A stretch of 64,000 nucleotides of DNA from Thioclava atlantica (GTDB lineage Bacteria; Pseudomonadota; Alphaproteobacteria; Rhodobacterales; Rhodobacteraceae): positions 1-64,000 of the forward strand of contig NZ_AQRC01000010.1 of NCBI RefSeq assembly GCF_000737065.1. The letters run 5' to 3'. Of the stretch, positions 52,171 through 64,000 are shown piece by piece. Below the pieces are notes generated by a model. It saw only the letters and a program-made list of their open reading frames with translations. It did not search any database and had not been told where the DNA came from. The position numbers and the translations under genes were made by a program. Position 1 is the first letter of the stretch, and every line of letters begins with the position of its first letter.

Positions 52171-53844
52171 TCACTCCATCAGCCGGCTCGTCACCACCAC
52201 GACCTCGGGCTTCTTGCCGATCTCCTCCATCGAGACCTGCCGCGCGATCCGGCGCAGGGCCTCGTCGAGCTTGTCGTCATTGGACACGAGCTTGGCGGGT
52301 GCCCGGTCGAGGAACTGCGCCATCTCGTCCTCGATCTGCTCGGTCAGCGCCGCGCCGGAGCGGCCGCGCTCGGGCAGGCCCATCAGCTCGACCCAGGGCT
52401 CGCCGAGCGGCTTGTCATCCTCGTCCATGATCACGGTAACGAGGCAAAGCCCGTTGAGCGCCATCCGGATCCGGTCGCGCACGACGCCATCGAGCGCCCC
52501 GATCTGCACCGAACCATCGAGATAGGTGCGGCCAGCCTCGACATGCTCGACGACTCGCGGCGCCTTGCCGCTCAGCTCGATCATCATGCCGTTCGTCGCG
52601 ACCTCGGAGGCGATCCCCTTCTCGTTGCCGATCTTGGCATGTTCACGCAGGTGACGGTGCTCGCCATGCATCGGGATCAGCATCTGCGGGCGGAGCAGAT
52701 CATGCACCGCCTCGAGGTCGGGCCGGTTCGCGTGACCGGAGACGTGATAGAGCCCGCCGTGGTCGTCGACCACATCCACGCCCATTTCGGAAAACGCGTT
52801 CATGATGCGGATCACGCCGCGCTCGTTGCCCGGAATGGTCTTCGAGGAGAACAGGAACGTGTCGCCCTCCTTCATTTCGAGCCCGAGATATTTCCCGCGC
52901 GCCAGCTGGGCCGAGGCCGCGCGGCGTTCCCCCTGGCTGCCGGTCACGATCAGCATCAGGTTCTGGCGCGGCACCTCGGCCGCCTCTTCGGGCGAGATCG
53001 TTCCGGGCATCCCGGTGAGCACGCCGGTTTCCTCGGCCGCCTGCACCATCCGCTTCATCGCGCGGCCCAGAAGGCAGACCGAGCGGCCGGCGGCCCGCCC
53101 GGCTTCCGCCAGCGTCTTGAGGCGCGCCACGTTCGAGGCGAAGGTCGTCGCGACCACCATGCCCGATTGCTGCGAGATCAGCTCGGCCAGCGGCCCGGCC
53201 AGCGTCGCCTCGGAGCGGCCCGGCTGGGGCGAGAAGACATTGGTCGAGTCGCATACCAGCGCCTTCACGCCCGCGCCCTCGCGGCCGATCTCGTGCCAGA
53301 GCTCGGGATCGAAGGCCTCGCCCACGACCGGATTGCCGTCGAGCTTGAAATCGCCCGTATGCACGATCCGTCCCGCCGGCGTGTCGATCACCAGCCCGGA
53401 GCTTTCGGGGATCGAATGCGAGATCGGCACGAATTGCAGCTTGAAGGGACCCGCCTCGATCACCTGCGGGCGCGGTTCGACGATCTGGATCGTCTCGGGC
53501 GGGATCCCCGCCTCTTCGAGCTTGAGCTGCCCGATCCGGCCCGTGAAGGCCCGCGCATAGACCGGTTTGCGCAATTTGTTCCAGACATGGGGCAGCGCGC
53601 CGATATGGTCTTCATGGGCATGGGTGATGAAGATCGCCTCGATACGATCGGCATTCTCCTCGAGCCATGCCAGATCGGCGAATATGAGATCGACGCCGGG
53701 CGTGCCGTCCATATCGGGGAAGGTGACCCCGAGATCGACCACGATCAGACGCTCTTTCCCTGCGGGGCCGTAGCCGTAGACATAGGCATTCATGCCGATT
53801 TCGCCGGCGCCGCCGAGGGGGAGGTAAATCAGTCTGTCAGTCAC
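52171..53844 (-). CDS. rnj: Ribonuclease J
   Basis: This 557-residue metallo-beta-lactamase/beta-CASP ribonuclease acts in mRNA decay and rRNA maturation. The metal motif ITHAHEDHIGALP lies near residue 75. HTGDFKLDG supplies the next Asp, VTGSQGERRAA starts the CASP part and SGHANRPDLE and MHGEHRHLREH its later His motifs. The C-terminal domain with EEIGKKPEVVVVTSRL completes it. It overlaps coaX by 4 bases (53841-53844), so it lies at the end of the nuo-birA-coaX-rnj run. The length is typical of Alphaproteobacteria. Confidence 0.94.
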   Translation of the reverse strand: MTDRLIYLPLGGAGEIGMNAYVYGYGPAGKERLIVVDLGVTFPDMDGTPGVDLIFADLAWLEENADRIEAIFITHAHEDHIGALPHVWNKLRKPVYARAFTGRIGQLKLEEAGIPPETIQIVEPRPQVIEAGPFKLQFVPISHSIPESSGLVIDTPAGRIVHTGDFKLDGNPVVGEAFDPELWHEIGREGAGVKALVCDSTNVFSPQPGRSEATLAGPLAELISQQSGMVVATTFASNVARLKTLAEAGRAAGRSVCLLGRAMKRMVQAAEETGVLTGMPGTISPEEAAEVPRQNLMLIVTGSQGERRAASAQLARGKYLGLEMKEGDTFLFSSKTIPGNERGVIRIMNAFSEMGVDVVDDHGGLYHVSGHANRPDLEAVHDLLRPQMLIPMHGEHRHLREHAKIGNEKGIASEVATNGMMIELSGKAPRVVEHVEAGRTYLDGSVQIGALDGVVRDRIRMALNGLCLVTVIMDEDDKPLGEPWVELMGLPERGRSGAALTEQIEDEMAQFLDRAPAKLVSNDDKLDEALRRIARQVSMEEIGKKPEVVVVTSRLME

Positions 53845-54617
53845 GCTCTATGGTCCTTGTTATAATCGTTGATCAGGCGCAGACCGTGCATGGTAAGATC
53901 GTAATCGATACTGTCAAACAGGTCGAAGCCCTGGCTGAAGAGTTCCGCCAGCCCTCCCGTCGCGATCACTTTCATCGGCCGGTCGCGCTCGAGCCGGATC
54001 TGGCGCACGATGCCTTCGACGAGCCCGATATAGCCCCAGAACACGCCCGACTGGATACAGGCGACGGTATTGGTGCCGATCGCCTTCTCAGGCATCGTGA
54101 CATCGACATGCGGAAGCGCCGCCGCCGCGGCATGGAGCGCCTCGAGCGAGAGGTTCACGCCCGGCGCGATCACGCCGCCGATATAGGCCCCGTCCCGCGC
54201 CACGACATCGAAGGTCGTCGCGGTGCCGAAATCGACCACGATCAGGTCGCCGCCATGCCGCTCGAAACCCGCCACCGCATTCACCAGCCGGTCCGGCCCC
54301 ACCGTGGTGCCGGGATCCACGCGCGGATCCACCGGGAGCGCGCATTCGGGCTTGCCCACCACCAGCGGGCGGCAGTTGAAATAGCGGTTCGCGAGGACGC
54401 GCAGGTTGAAGACCACGCGCGGCACGGTCGAGGAGACGATCACCTCGGAGATCTCGGCATCGACCCCCTGCAGGCGCATCAGCCCGGTGAGCCAGACGAA
54501 ATACTCGTCCGCGGTGCGCTTGTGGTTCGTCTCCATCCGCCAGGTCGCGATGAAATCCGCGCCGTCCCAGATCGAGAACACGGTATTCGTGTTGCCGCAA
54601 TCGATGCACAGAAGCAT
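53841..54617 (-). CDS. coaX: Type III pantothenate kinase
   Basis: This 258-residue CoaX phosphorylates pantothenate, the first step of CoA synthesis. The ATP-binding region is IDCGNTNTVFSIWDG at the N-terminus, and DFGTATTFDVVARDG and GGVIAPGVNLSLEAL complete the actin-like fold. It starts 20 bases after the birA stop and its last bases overlap rnj. Together with birA it makes a small cofactor set behind the complex I genes. Confidence 0.95.
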   Translation of the reverse strand: MLLCIDCGNTNTVFSIWDGADFIATWRMETNHKRTADEYFVWLTGLMRLQGVDAEISEVIVSSTVPRVVFNLRVLANRYFNCRPLVVGKPECALPVDPRVDPGTTVGPDRLVNAVAGFERHGGDLIVVDFGTATTFDVVARDGAYIGGVIAPGVNLSLEALHAAAAALPHVDVTMPEKAIGTNTVACIQSGVFWGYIGLVEGIVRQIRLERDRPMKVIATGGLAELFSQGFDLFDSIDYDLTMHGLRLINDYNKDHRA

Positions 54618-54637
54618 GGGGCTTTCCCTTTCCCGCT

Positions 54638-55399
54638 TCAGAAGAAGATATCCGCGGCCGAGATGGCGCGGCGGCCGTGAGGGCCGGTCAGGATCAGCGC
54701 GCCGGTCGCGTCGATCGTCTCGAAGGTGCCGCGATGGGTTTCATGACCGGTGCGCGCCGTGATCTCTTCGCCCAGACGCGCCGCGCGCGCAAGCCATGCA
54801 TTCCGGATCGGGTCGAAACCGTAATCCTGGAACTGGCGGTCGTAATGGGCGAAGGCCTGCGCCAGCATCGGCAGGAATTCCACCGGCTCGACGCTCAGCC
54901 CGGTCTCGCCCGCCAGGCTGACGGCGGGCAGCGCTTCGGGTTCGAGCGCGTCGCGCGGCGGTGCCGCGGCGAGGTTGACCCCGATCCCGATCGCGAGCGC
55001 ATGGGCGCCCCGGGGCAAAGCGAGGCTTTCCAGAAGGATGCCTGCGATCTTGCCGCCATTGAGAAGCACGTCATTGGGCCATTTGATTGAGAGCCGCGCA
55101 TGCGGCCCCCCGACATGGGCAAGCGCCGCCTCGAGCGCGAGTGCCGCGACGAAGGAATAGAGCGCGGCCTGCGCGAGCCCCTCTCTCGGGCGCAATACGA
55201 GCGTGGCCGAGAAATTCCCCGCCGGTGCGCGCCAGTCCCGTCCGCGCCGCCCGCGCGCCGCGGTCTGCTCATGCGCGAAGATCCAGGCAGGACCGGAGAG
55301 GCCCGGCGCTAGCCGGGCCGCTTCGTTCATCGTGCTGTCCACCTTGAGAAGGACGTGGCGCGCCACGCCCTCCGGCCAGGGGTCGCGGTCAGTTGACAA
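54638..55399 (-). CDS. birA: Biotin--[acetyl-CoA-carboxylase] ligase, group I
   Basis: This 253-residue enzyme attaches biotin to acetyl-CoA carboxylase. The biotinyl-AMP loop is [10 protein letters not shown] near residue 52, and [19 protein letters not shown] lies near 112. No N-terminal DNA-binding domain is present, so it is a ligase only, not a repressor. Its start overlaps the end of nuoN by 11 bases, a sign of co-translation with the complex I operon. Confidence 0.93.
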   Translation of the reverse strand: MSTDRDPWPEGVARHVLLKVDSTMNEAARLAPGLSGPAWIFAHEQTAARGRRGRDWRAPAGNFSATLVLRPREGLAQAALYSFVAALALEAALAHVGGPHARLSIKWPNDVLLNGGKIAGILLESLALPRGAHALAIGIGVNLAAAPPRDALEPEALPAVSLAGETGLSVEPVEFLPMLAQAFAHYDRQFQDYGFDPIRNAWLARAARLGEEITARTGHETHRGTFETIDATGALILTGPHGRRAISAADIFF

Positions 55400-56828
55400 G
55401 GGCAGCGGCCGCCGCCGCGGCGGCCCCCTCGATCCCGAAGAGGTTGAAGATCCCCACCAGCATCGCCAGCGCGCAGACCATCAGCAGGCCCCATTGCACC
55501 GCCGGCATCCGTCCGTCGAGCGGCTCCACTTCCTTGCCGAAATACATGTAGAACACGATCCGCAGGTAGTAGAAGGCGGCCACGACCGAGGCCACGACAC
55601 CGAGCAGGACGAGCCAGATGAAGCCGCCGTTCAGCGCCGCCTGCAGCACCGCGAATTTCGCGAAGAAACCGAGGAAGGGCGGCACGCCCGCGAGCGAGAA
55701 CATCAGCACCATCATCGCCATCGCCTTCGCCGGCTCGGCGCGGGCATAGAGGCTCAGCGCCCGGATGTCGGTGACCGGCTGACCGTCGCGCTCCATCGCG
55801 AGGATGAAGGCGAACACGCCCACCGTCATCGTCACGTAGATCGCCATATAGGTGAGCATCGCCTGCACGCCCTCGGCCGACCCCGCGGCGAGCCCCAGCA
55901 GCACGAAGCCCATATGGGTGATCGACGAATAGGCCATCAGGCGCTTGATGTTGCGCTGCGCGATCGCGGCGAAGGAGCCCCAGACGAAGGACAGCGCCGC
56001 AAGCAGTGCGAGGATCTGGCTCCACTCGCCCGGCACCTGGCCGAAAGCGTCGAAAACGAGCCGGGCGATCAGCGCCATCGCGGCCACCTTGGGCGCGGTC
56101 GCGAAGAAGGCGGTAACCGGCGTGGGCGAGCCCTCGTAGACATCGGGCGTCCACATGTGGAACGGCACCGCCGAGACCTTGAAGGCCAGACCCGCAAGCA
56201 GGAAGACCATGCCGAAGAGCAGCCCCATCGGGAGCTGGCCGTGCTGCACGACCTGCACGATGCCCGAGAATTGCGTGGTGCCCGCGAACCCGTAGGTCAG
56301 CGAGGCGCCATAGAGCAGCAGCCCCGAGGAGAGCGCGCCGAGCACGAAATATTTCAGGCCCGCCTCCGAGGAGCGCTCGCTCTCGCGGCGCAGCGCGGCC
56401 ACGATATAGAGCGCGAGCGATTGCAACTCGAGCCCCATATAGAGCGACATCAGGTCGCCCGCCGAGACCATCATCATCATGCCGATCACCGCGAGCGTGA
56501 GCAGGATCGGATATTCGAAGCGCAGCAGCCCGCGGCGCAGCATGTAATCGGCGCTCATCACCATCACGAGCGCCGCCGAGATCAGGATGGTCACCTTCGC
56601 GAAGCGCGCGAAGGCGTCATCGATGAAGAGCCCGCCGAAGGCTACATGCGCCCCGATATCGCCCAGCCCGATCCAGGCCGCGAAGACCAGCATCACACCG
56701 GCAGTCGCCCAGAGCAGGGTCAGCGCCAGCTTGTCCTTGCCGAACCAGACGCCCGCCAGAAGCGCGCCCATCGCATAGAGCGCGAGCAGGAATTCCGGAA
56801 GGATGGTCGAGAAATCCGCAGAAGTCAT
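55389..56828 (-). CDS. nuoN: NADH-quinone oxidoreductase subunit N
   Basis: This 479-residue antiporter-like membrane subunit of complex I has about 14 helices, with the conserved [13 protein letters not shown] Glu region and a Lys helix around [18 protein letters not shown]. These carry the proton channel of this subunit. It is the last nuo gene: nuoM ends 13 bases upstream and birA overlaps its end. Length and order are ordinary. Confidence 0.96.
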   Translation of the reverse strand: MTSADFSTILPEFLLALYAMGALLAGVWFGKDKLALTLLWATAGVMLVFAAWIGLGDIGAHVAFGGLFIDDAFARFAKVTILISAALVMVMSADYMLRRGLLRFEYPILLTLAVIGMMMMVSAGDLMSLYMGLELQSLALYIVAALRRESERSSEAGLKYFVLGALSSGLLLYGASLTYGFAGTTQFSGIVQVVQHGQLPMGLLFGMVFLLAGLAFKVSAVPFHMWTPDVYEGSPTPVTAFFATAPKVAAMALIARLVFDAFGQVPGEWSQILALLAALSFVWGSFAAIAQRNIKRLMAYSSITHMGFVLLGLAAGSAEGVQAMLTYMAIYVTMTVGVFAFILAMERDGQPVTDIRALSLYARAEPAKAMAMMVLMFSLAGVPPFLGFFAKFAVLQAALNGGFIWLVLLGVVASVVAAFYYLRIVFYMYFGKEVEPLDGRMPAVQWGLLMVCALAMLVGIFNLFGIEGAAAAAAAALVN

Positions 56829-56840
56829 TCCTCATGCTCC

Positions 56841-58378
56841 TCAGTGTTCGACCAGGTCGGACAGCAGGTGGTCCGGCAAGGCGTCATGGTAGTTCTGGAC
56901 AAGGTTCGCGACCGACGGACCGATGATGTCGGTCACCGAGTTGGGATAGATCCCGACGATCAGCGTCGCGGCCACGAGCGGACCGAAGATCCACTTCTCG
57001 CGGGTGCTCAGGTCGTCGATCGTGCGCAGGCTCTCCTTGATCAGGTCGCCGAAGACGACCCGGCGATAGAGCCACAGCGCATAGGCCGCCGAGAGGATCA
57101 CGCCGGTCGTCGCCAGCATCGCCGCCCAGGTATTGACCTGGAAGGTCCCCGCGAGGGTGAGGAATTCACCCACGAAGTTGCCCGTGCCCGGAAGGCCGAC
57201 ATTGGCCATGGTGAAGAACATGAAGATCAGCGCATAGGCCGGCATCCGCTTCACCAGGCCGCCATAGGCCTCGATCTCGCGGGTGTGCATCCGGTCGTAG
57301 ATCACGCCGACGCAGAAGAACAGCGCGCCCGAGACGAAGCCGTGGCTGACCACGAGAAAGATCCCGCCCTCGATGCCCTGCTGGGTGCCCGAGAAGATCC
57401 CCAGCAGCACATAGGCCATGTGCGCGACCGAGCTGTAGGCGATGACCCGCTTGATGTCGCTCTGCACCAGAGCCACGAGCGAGGTGTAGATGATCGCGAT
57501 CACCGCAAGCCACATCGCCCAGGGTCCCACCACGAGGTTGCCCACCGGGAACATCGGCAGCGAGAAGCGCAGGAACCCGTAATCGGCGAGCTTGAGCAGG
57601 ATCGCGGCCAGCACCACCGAGCCCGCGGTCGGGGCCTGAACGTGCGCGGCAGGAAGCCAGGTATGCACCGGCCAGAGCGGCATCTTGATCGCGAAGGAGA
57701 TGAAGAAGCCGATCCAGAGCAGCGTTTGCACCCCGCCGGGGATCGTTATCCCGAGTATGTGCACCGGTGTGTATGGGAACTCGTAGATCAGGAGCCCCGG
57801 CATGTCGGTCGTCCCGGTGTGGAAGTAGATGTAGATGATCGACACCAGCATGAAGACCGAGCCGAAGAAGGTGTAGAGGAAGAACTTGAACGCGGCATAG
57901 ACGCGCTGCTTGCCCCCCCAGATCCCGATGATCAGGAACATCGGGATGAGACCGGCTTCGAAGAACAGGTAGAACAGCACCAGATCGAGCGTGACGAAGG
58001 TGCCCACCATCAGCGTCTCGAGGACGAGGAAGGCGATCATGTATTCCTTCACCCGGTCCTTCACGTTCCAGCTGCCGACGATCACGAAGGGCATCATGAA
58101 GGTCGTGAGCATCACGAAGAGGATCGAGAGCCCGTCAACGCCGACCCGGTACTGGAAGCCCATGATCCAGGTGTAATGCTCCATGAACTGGAAGCCGGGA
58201 TTCGAGGGATCGAAACCCGCCAGCAGGAAGAGCGAGATCAGGAAGGTGACCGACGTCGCGGTCATCGCCACCCATTTCGCGTTGCGGTCGGCGGCCTCGG
58301 AGCCGCCCCGCAGCACCAGCGCGAGGATGAGCGCCGCAGCGGCGGGGACGAAGATGATGATGGAGAGAAGGTGTTGCA

Positions 58379-58379
<1 letters not shown>
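56841..58379 (-). CDS. nuoM: NADH-quinone oxidoreductase subunit M
   Basis: This 512-residue antiporter-like proton-pumping subunit of complex I includes [18 protein letters not shown], with the Glu of the channel entrance, and [19 protein letters not shown], with the key Lys and His. Its ATG shares a base with the nuoL stop at 58379, so the genes are coupled. No unusual features are visible. Confidence 0.97.
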
Positions 58380-60535
<2,156 letters not shown>

Positions 60536-60541
60536 GGTCTC

Positions 60542-60847
60542 TTATCCCTTCATCACGTTGATGTCTTCGACATCGATCGAGCCGCGGTTGCGGAAGAAGA
60601 CCACCAGGATCGCGAGACCGATCGCGGCCTCGGCGGCGGCGACGGTGAGGACGAACATGGTGAAGATCTGCCCGACGAGATCCCCCAACGAGGCCGAGAA
60701 AGCCACGAGGTTGATATTGACGGCGAGCAGCATCAGCTCGATCGACATCAGGATGACGATCACGTTCTTGCGGTTCACGAAGATCCCGAAGATGCCGATC
60801 ACGAACAGTGCGGCGGCAACGCCTAGGTAATGTTCCAATCCGATCAT
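60542..60847 (-). CDS. nuoK: NADH-quinone oxidoreductase subunit K
   Basis: This 101-residue three-helix membrane subunit carries two Glu residues important for proton transfer: one in [11 protein letters not shown] and one in [13 protein letters not shown]. Its ATG overlaps the stop of an 18-codon mini-ORF (60844-60900) that itself overlaps the nuoJ stop, so nuoK translation may depend on it. Confidence 0.96.
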   Translation of the reverse strand: MIGLEHYLGVAAALFVIGIFGIFVNRKNVIVILMSIELMLLAVNINLVAFSASLGDLVGQIFTMFVLTVAAAEAAIGLAILVVFFRNRGSIDVEDINVMKG

Positions 60848-60900
60848 GTGCTCACCCTCTGGTTCCGCTCCGCTTCTTTTGCTTGCGCTTTCTCGGTCAC
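60844..60900 (-). CDS. Possible 18-codon mini-ORF linking nuoJ and nuoK
   Basis: GTG at 60900 overlaps the nuoJ stop (GTGA), and the TGA at 60844-60846 overlaps the nuoK ATG (ATGA). The peptide is short, charged and rich in Ala, Lys and Glu (start [13 protein letters not shown]). Both joints are typical translational-coupling overlaps, so ribosomes may pass from nuoJ to nuoK through it. It may equally be just a spacer with the nuoK ribosome site (GAGGGTGAG) at its end. Confidence 0.3.
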   Translation of the reverse strand: MTEKAQAKEAERNQRVST

Positions 60901-61501
60901 AGCCCCTGCCCCGGTTTGACGTCCACCATTTCCATCGTCTTGGCCGGATCGCGGTGCATCTGCCCGACCACGTTCTGCCGCTTCACGTTCGTGCGGTGAC
61001 GCAGCGTGAGCAGGATCGCCCCGATCATCGCCACCAGCAGGATCAGCCCCGCCGCCTGGAACAGGTAGAGATACTTGTCGTAGATCAGCAGCCCGAGCGC
61101 CTCGGCATTGCTCATGCCCGCGGGCATCGGCGCCGCGCGCAGGGTCTCGGCCATCGACGAGGTCTGCCAGGCCCCGAAGGCCACGCCGAGCTGGATCAGC
61201 ATCACGACGCCGATCAGGAGCCCGAGCGGCATGTAGCGCGCCAGTTCCCCTTTCAGCGCGGCGAAGTCGACATCGAGCATCATCACCACGAAGAGGAAGA
61301 GCACCGCGACCGCGCCGACATAGACGATGATCAGAAGCATCGCGACGAATTCCGCCCCGAGCAGGACGAACAGCCCCGAGGTCGAAAGGAAGGTCAGGAT
61401 CAGCCAGAGAACCGAGTGAACGGGGTTCTTGGAAATCACCACCATCAAGCCTGCAACCACCGCCACAACGGCGAAGAGGTAGAAGGCGAAAGCAAACACC
61501 G

Positions 61502-61505
<4 letters not shown>
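60897..61505 (-). CDS. nuoJ: NADH-quinone oxidoreductase subunit J
   Basis: This 202-residue five-helix membrane subunit of complex I has the conserved hinge region [26 protein letters not shown] around residues 55-80, which couples quinone reduction to proton pumping. Its start overlaps the end of the CMD-family gene by 4 bases (61502-61505). The C-terminal tail is soluble. Confidence 0.95.
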
Positions 61506-63440
<1,935 letters not shown>

Positions 63441-63455
63441 GTTTCCCTGATATCC

Positions 63456-63872
63456 TCAAACCGTCGGAATTCCCCGATCCGCGCAGTCGCCGACCGTCAC
63501 CTCAGCGTCGATCGTCTTCAGCCCTTGCGGCAGGGCGGGCGAAATGGTGTAGACCGCATCCGCCCGCCAGATGCCACCCTCTTGCGTTACATTCGTGCGC
63601 ACATGGCGCGCGAACCCGTAGCCGCGGATCAGCGCATATTCCGCTGCCGCGCATCGTGCGTATTCCGTGGCCGCCTCCTCGCCCGCGCCCTCGCCCGACA
63701 GGGCGGCGCGGAACTCCACGAGATCGCTGTCGAGGAGCCGCGTATCGACCCCGCGATAGTCGATCTTCGCGAGATCGGCCTTGGCGCTGTGCCCCTCGCT
63801 CGGCGCGCAGGCCGCCAGCCCGGCCAGAAGGCCGGGAGCGAGCGGGGCGATCCGGGAGAGGTTCGGGGCCAT
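63456..63872 (-). CDS. Lipoprotein encoded between nuoG and nuoH
   Basis: This 138-residue protein has an N-terminal signal and lipobox (LLAGLAAC), so the mature protein is probably lipid-anchored. The mature part holds two more Cys (ARCAAAEYAL and VGDCADRG) and looks mixed alpha/beta. No family is recognised. ATG 63872 lies 5 bases after the nuoG stop, so it is a member of the nuo operon. A role in complex I biogenesis or in periplasmic contact with NuoL/M/N loops is possible but unsupported. Confidence 0.8.
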   Translation of the reverse strand: MAPNLSRIAPLAPGLLAGLAACAPSEGHSAKADLAKIDYRGVDTRLLDSDLVEFRAALSGEGAGEEAATEYARCAAAEYALIRGYGFARHVRTNVTQEGGIWRADAVYTISPALPQGLKTIDAEVTVGDCADRGIPTV

Positions 63873-63877
63873 GCGTC

Positions 63878-64000
63878 TTACTCCGCCGCCACCGGGGCTT
63901 GCGCCCTTGCCTTCGCCAGCGCCGCGCATTCGGCCATCACCACCGAGGCGCGTGCGATCGGGTTGGTGAGGTAGAATTCGCGGATCGGAAGACGGAAGGT
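63878..64000 (-). CDS. nuoG: NADH-quinone oxidoreductase subunit G, C-terminal end (partial)
   Basis: The last 40 codons of nuoG run in from the right edge of the window. The reverse-strand translation contains [18 protein letters not shown] and ends in an Ala-rich tail (PVAAE) at the TAA at 63878-63880. This matches the C-terminus of alphaproteobacterial NuoG. The 5' part, with the cluster-binding domains, lies outside the window. Confidence 0.85.
   Translation of the reverse strand, partial: TFRLPIREFYLTNPIARASVVMAECAALAKARAQAPVAAE

Overview
The window reads as chromosomal DNA of an alphaproteobacterium of the order Rhodobacterales (Paracoccaceae/Rhodobacteraceae sensu lato). The evidence is the GC-rich sequence and several gene orders recognised from this group: nuo genes continuing into birA-coaX-rnj, an atpHAGDC operon followed by an H-type lectin gene, an Lrp/AsnC regulator divergent from trxB, and a VPLPA-type exosortase locus. 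I cannot name the genus from the sequence alone.

Layout. 1-2.9 kb is a mobile-element end: a truncated serine recombinase fragment, a short uncertain gene, an oriT-like hairpin, a MobV-type relaxase, an overlapping partner gene, and a strong terminator. 2.9-13.1 kb is housekeeping DNA: HNH nuclease, esterase plus AlkA-like glycosylase, MFS transporter, lrp/trxB, an orphan RES-domain protein coupled to trxB, a VOC protein, and a same-strand run HAD hydrolase-MaoC-ribF-YcgN-like-threonine aldolase. 13.2-24.5 kb is an exopolysaccharide/exosortase locus: tyrosine autokinase, chain-length determinant, AAA ATPase, TPR lipoprotein, exosortase fused to an EpsI-like domain, glycosyltransferase, phosphatase, and undecaprenyl-phosphate sugar transferase. 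No sorted substrate is visible. 24.5-36.4 kb holds a TM2 protein, an N-demethylase-like gene pair, purB, an isolated fliG, two tandem GAPDH genes with different cofactor-site residues and a shared palindromic operator motif, yfdX, coaD, a CBS protein, and a lysR/mmsA divergent pair with two palindromes between them. 36.5-41.5 kb is the F1 ATP synthase operon. 41.8-52.1 kb holds a methyltransferase/gloB pair, a ClC transporter, clpA with a heat-shock-type promoter, an M23 peptidase, a cation:proton antiporter and a DEAD-box helicase. 52.2-64 kb is the distal part of the complex I operon (nuoG end through nuoN) with two extra genes and an 18-codon mini-ORF inserted, running on into birA, coaX and RNase J.

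How the parts work together. Complex I (nuo) builds the proton gradient that F1Fo ATP synthase uses, and GAPDH and MmsA feed NADH or NADPH metabolism. The two gap genes carry candidate sites for a LacI-family central-carbon regulator, and a degenerate copy lies upstream of the atp promoter. The exosortase locus should assemble an exopolysaccharide and anchor C-terminally tagged proteins encoded elsewhere. The best candidates for something less described are the orphan RES protein behind trxB, the complex I-embedded carboxymuconolactone-decarboxylase-like protein, lipoprotein and mini-ORF, and the substrate-less exosortase locus. No tRNA, rRNA, CRISPR array or complete insertion sequence was seen.
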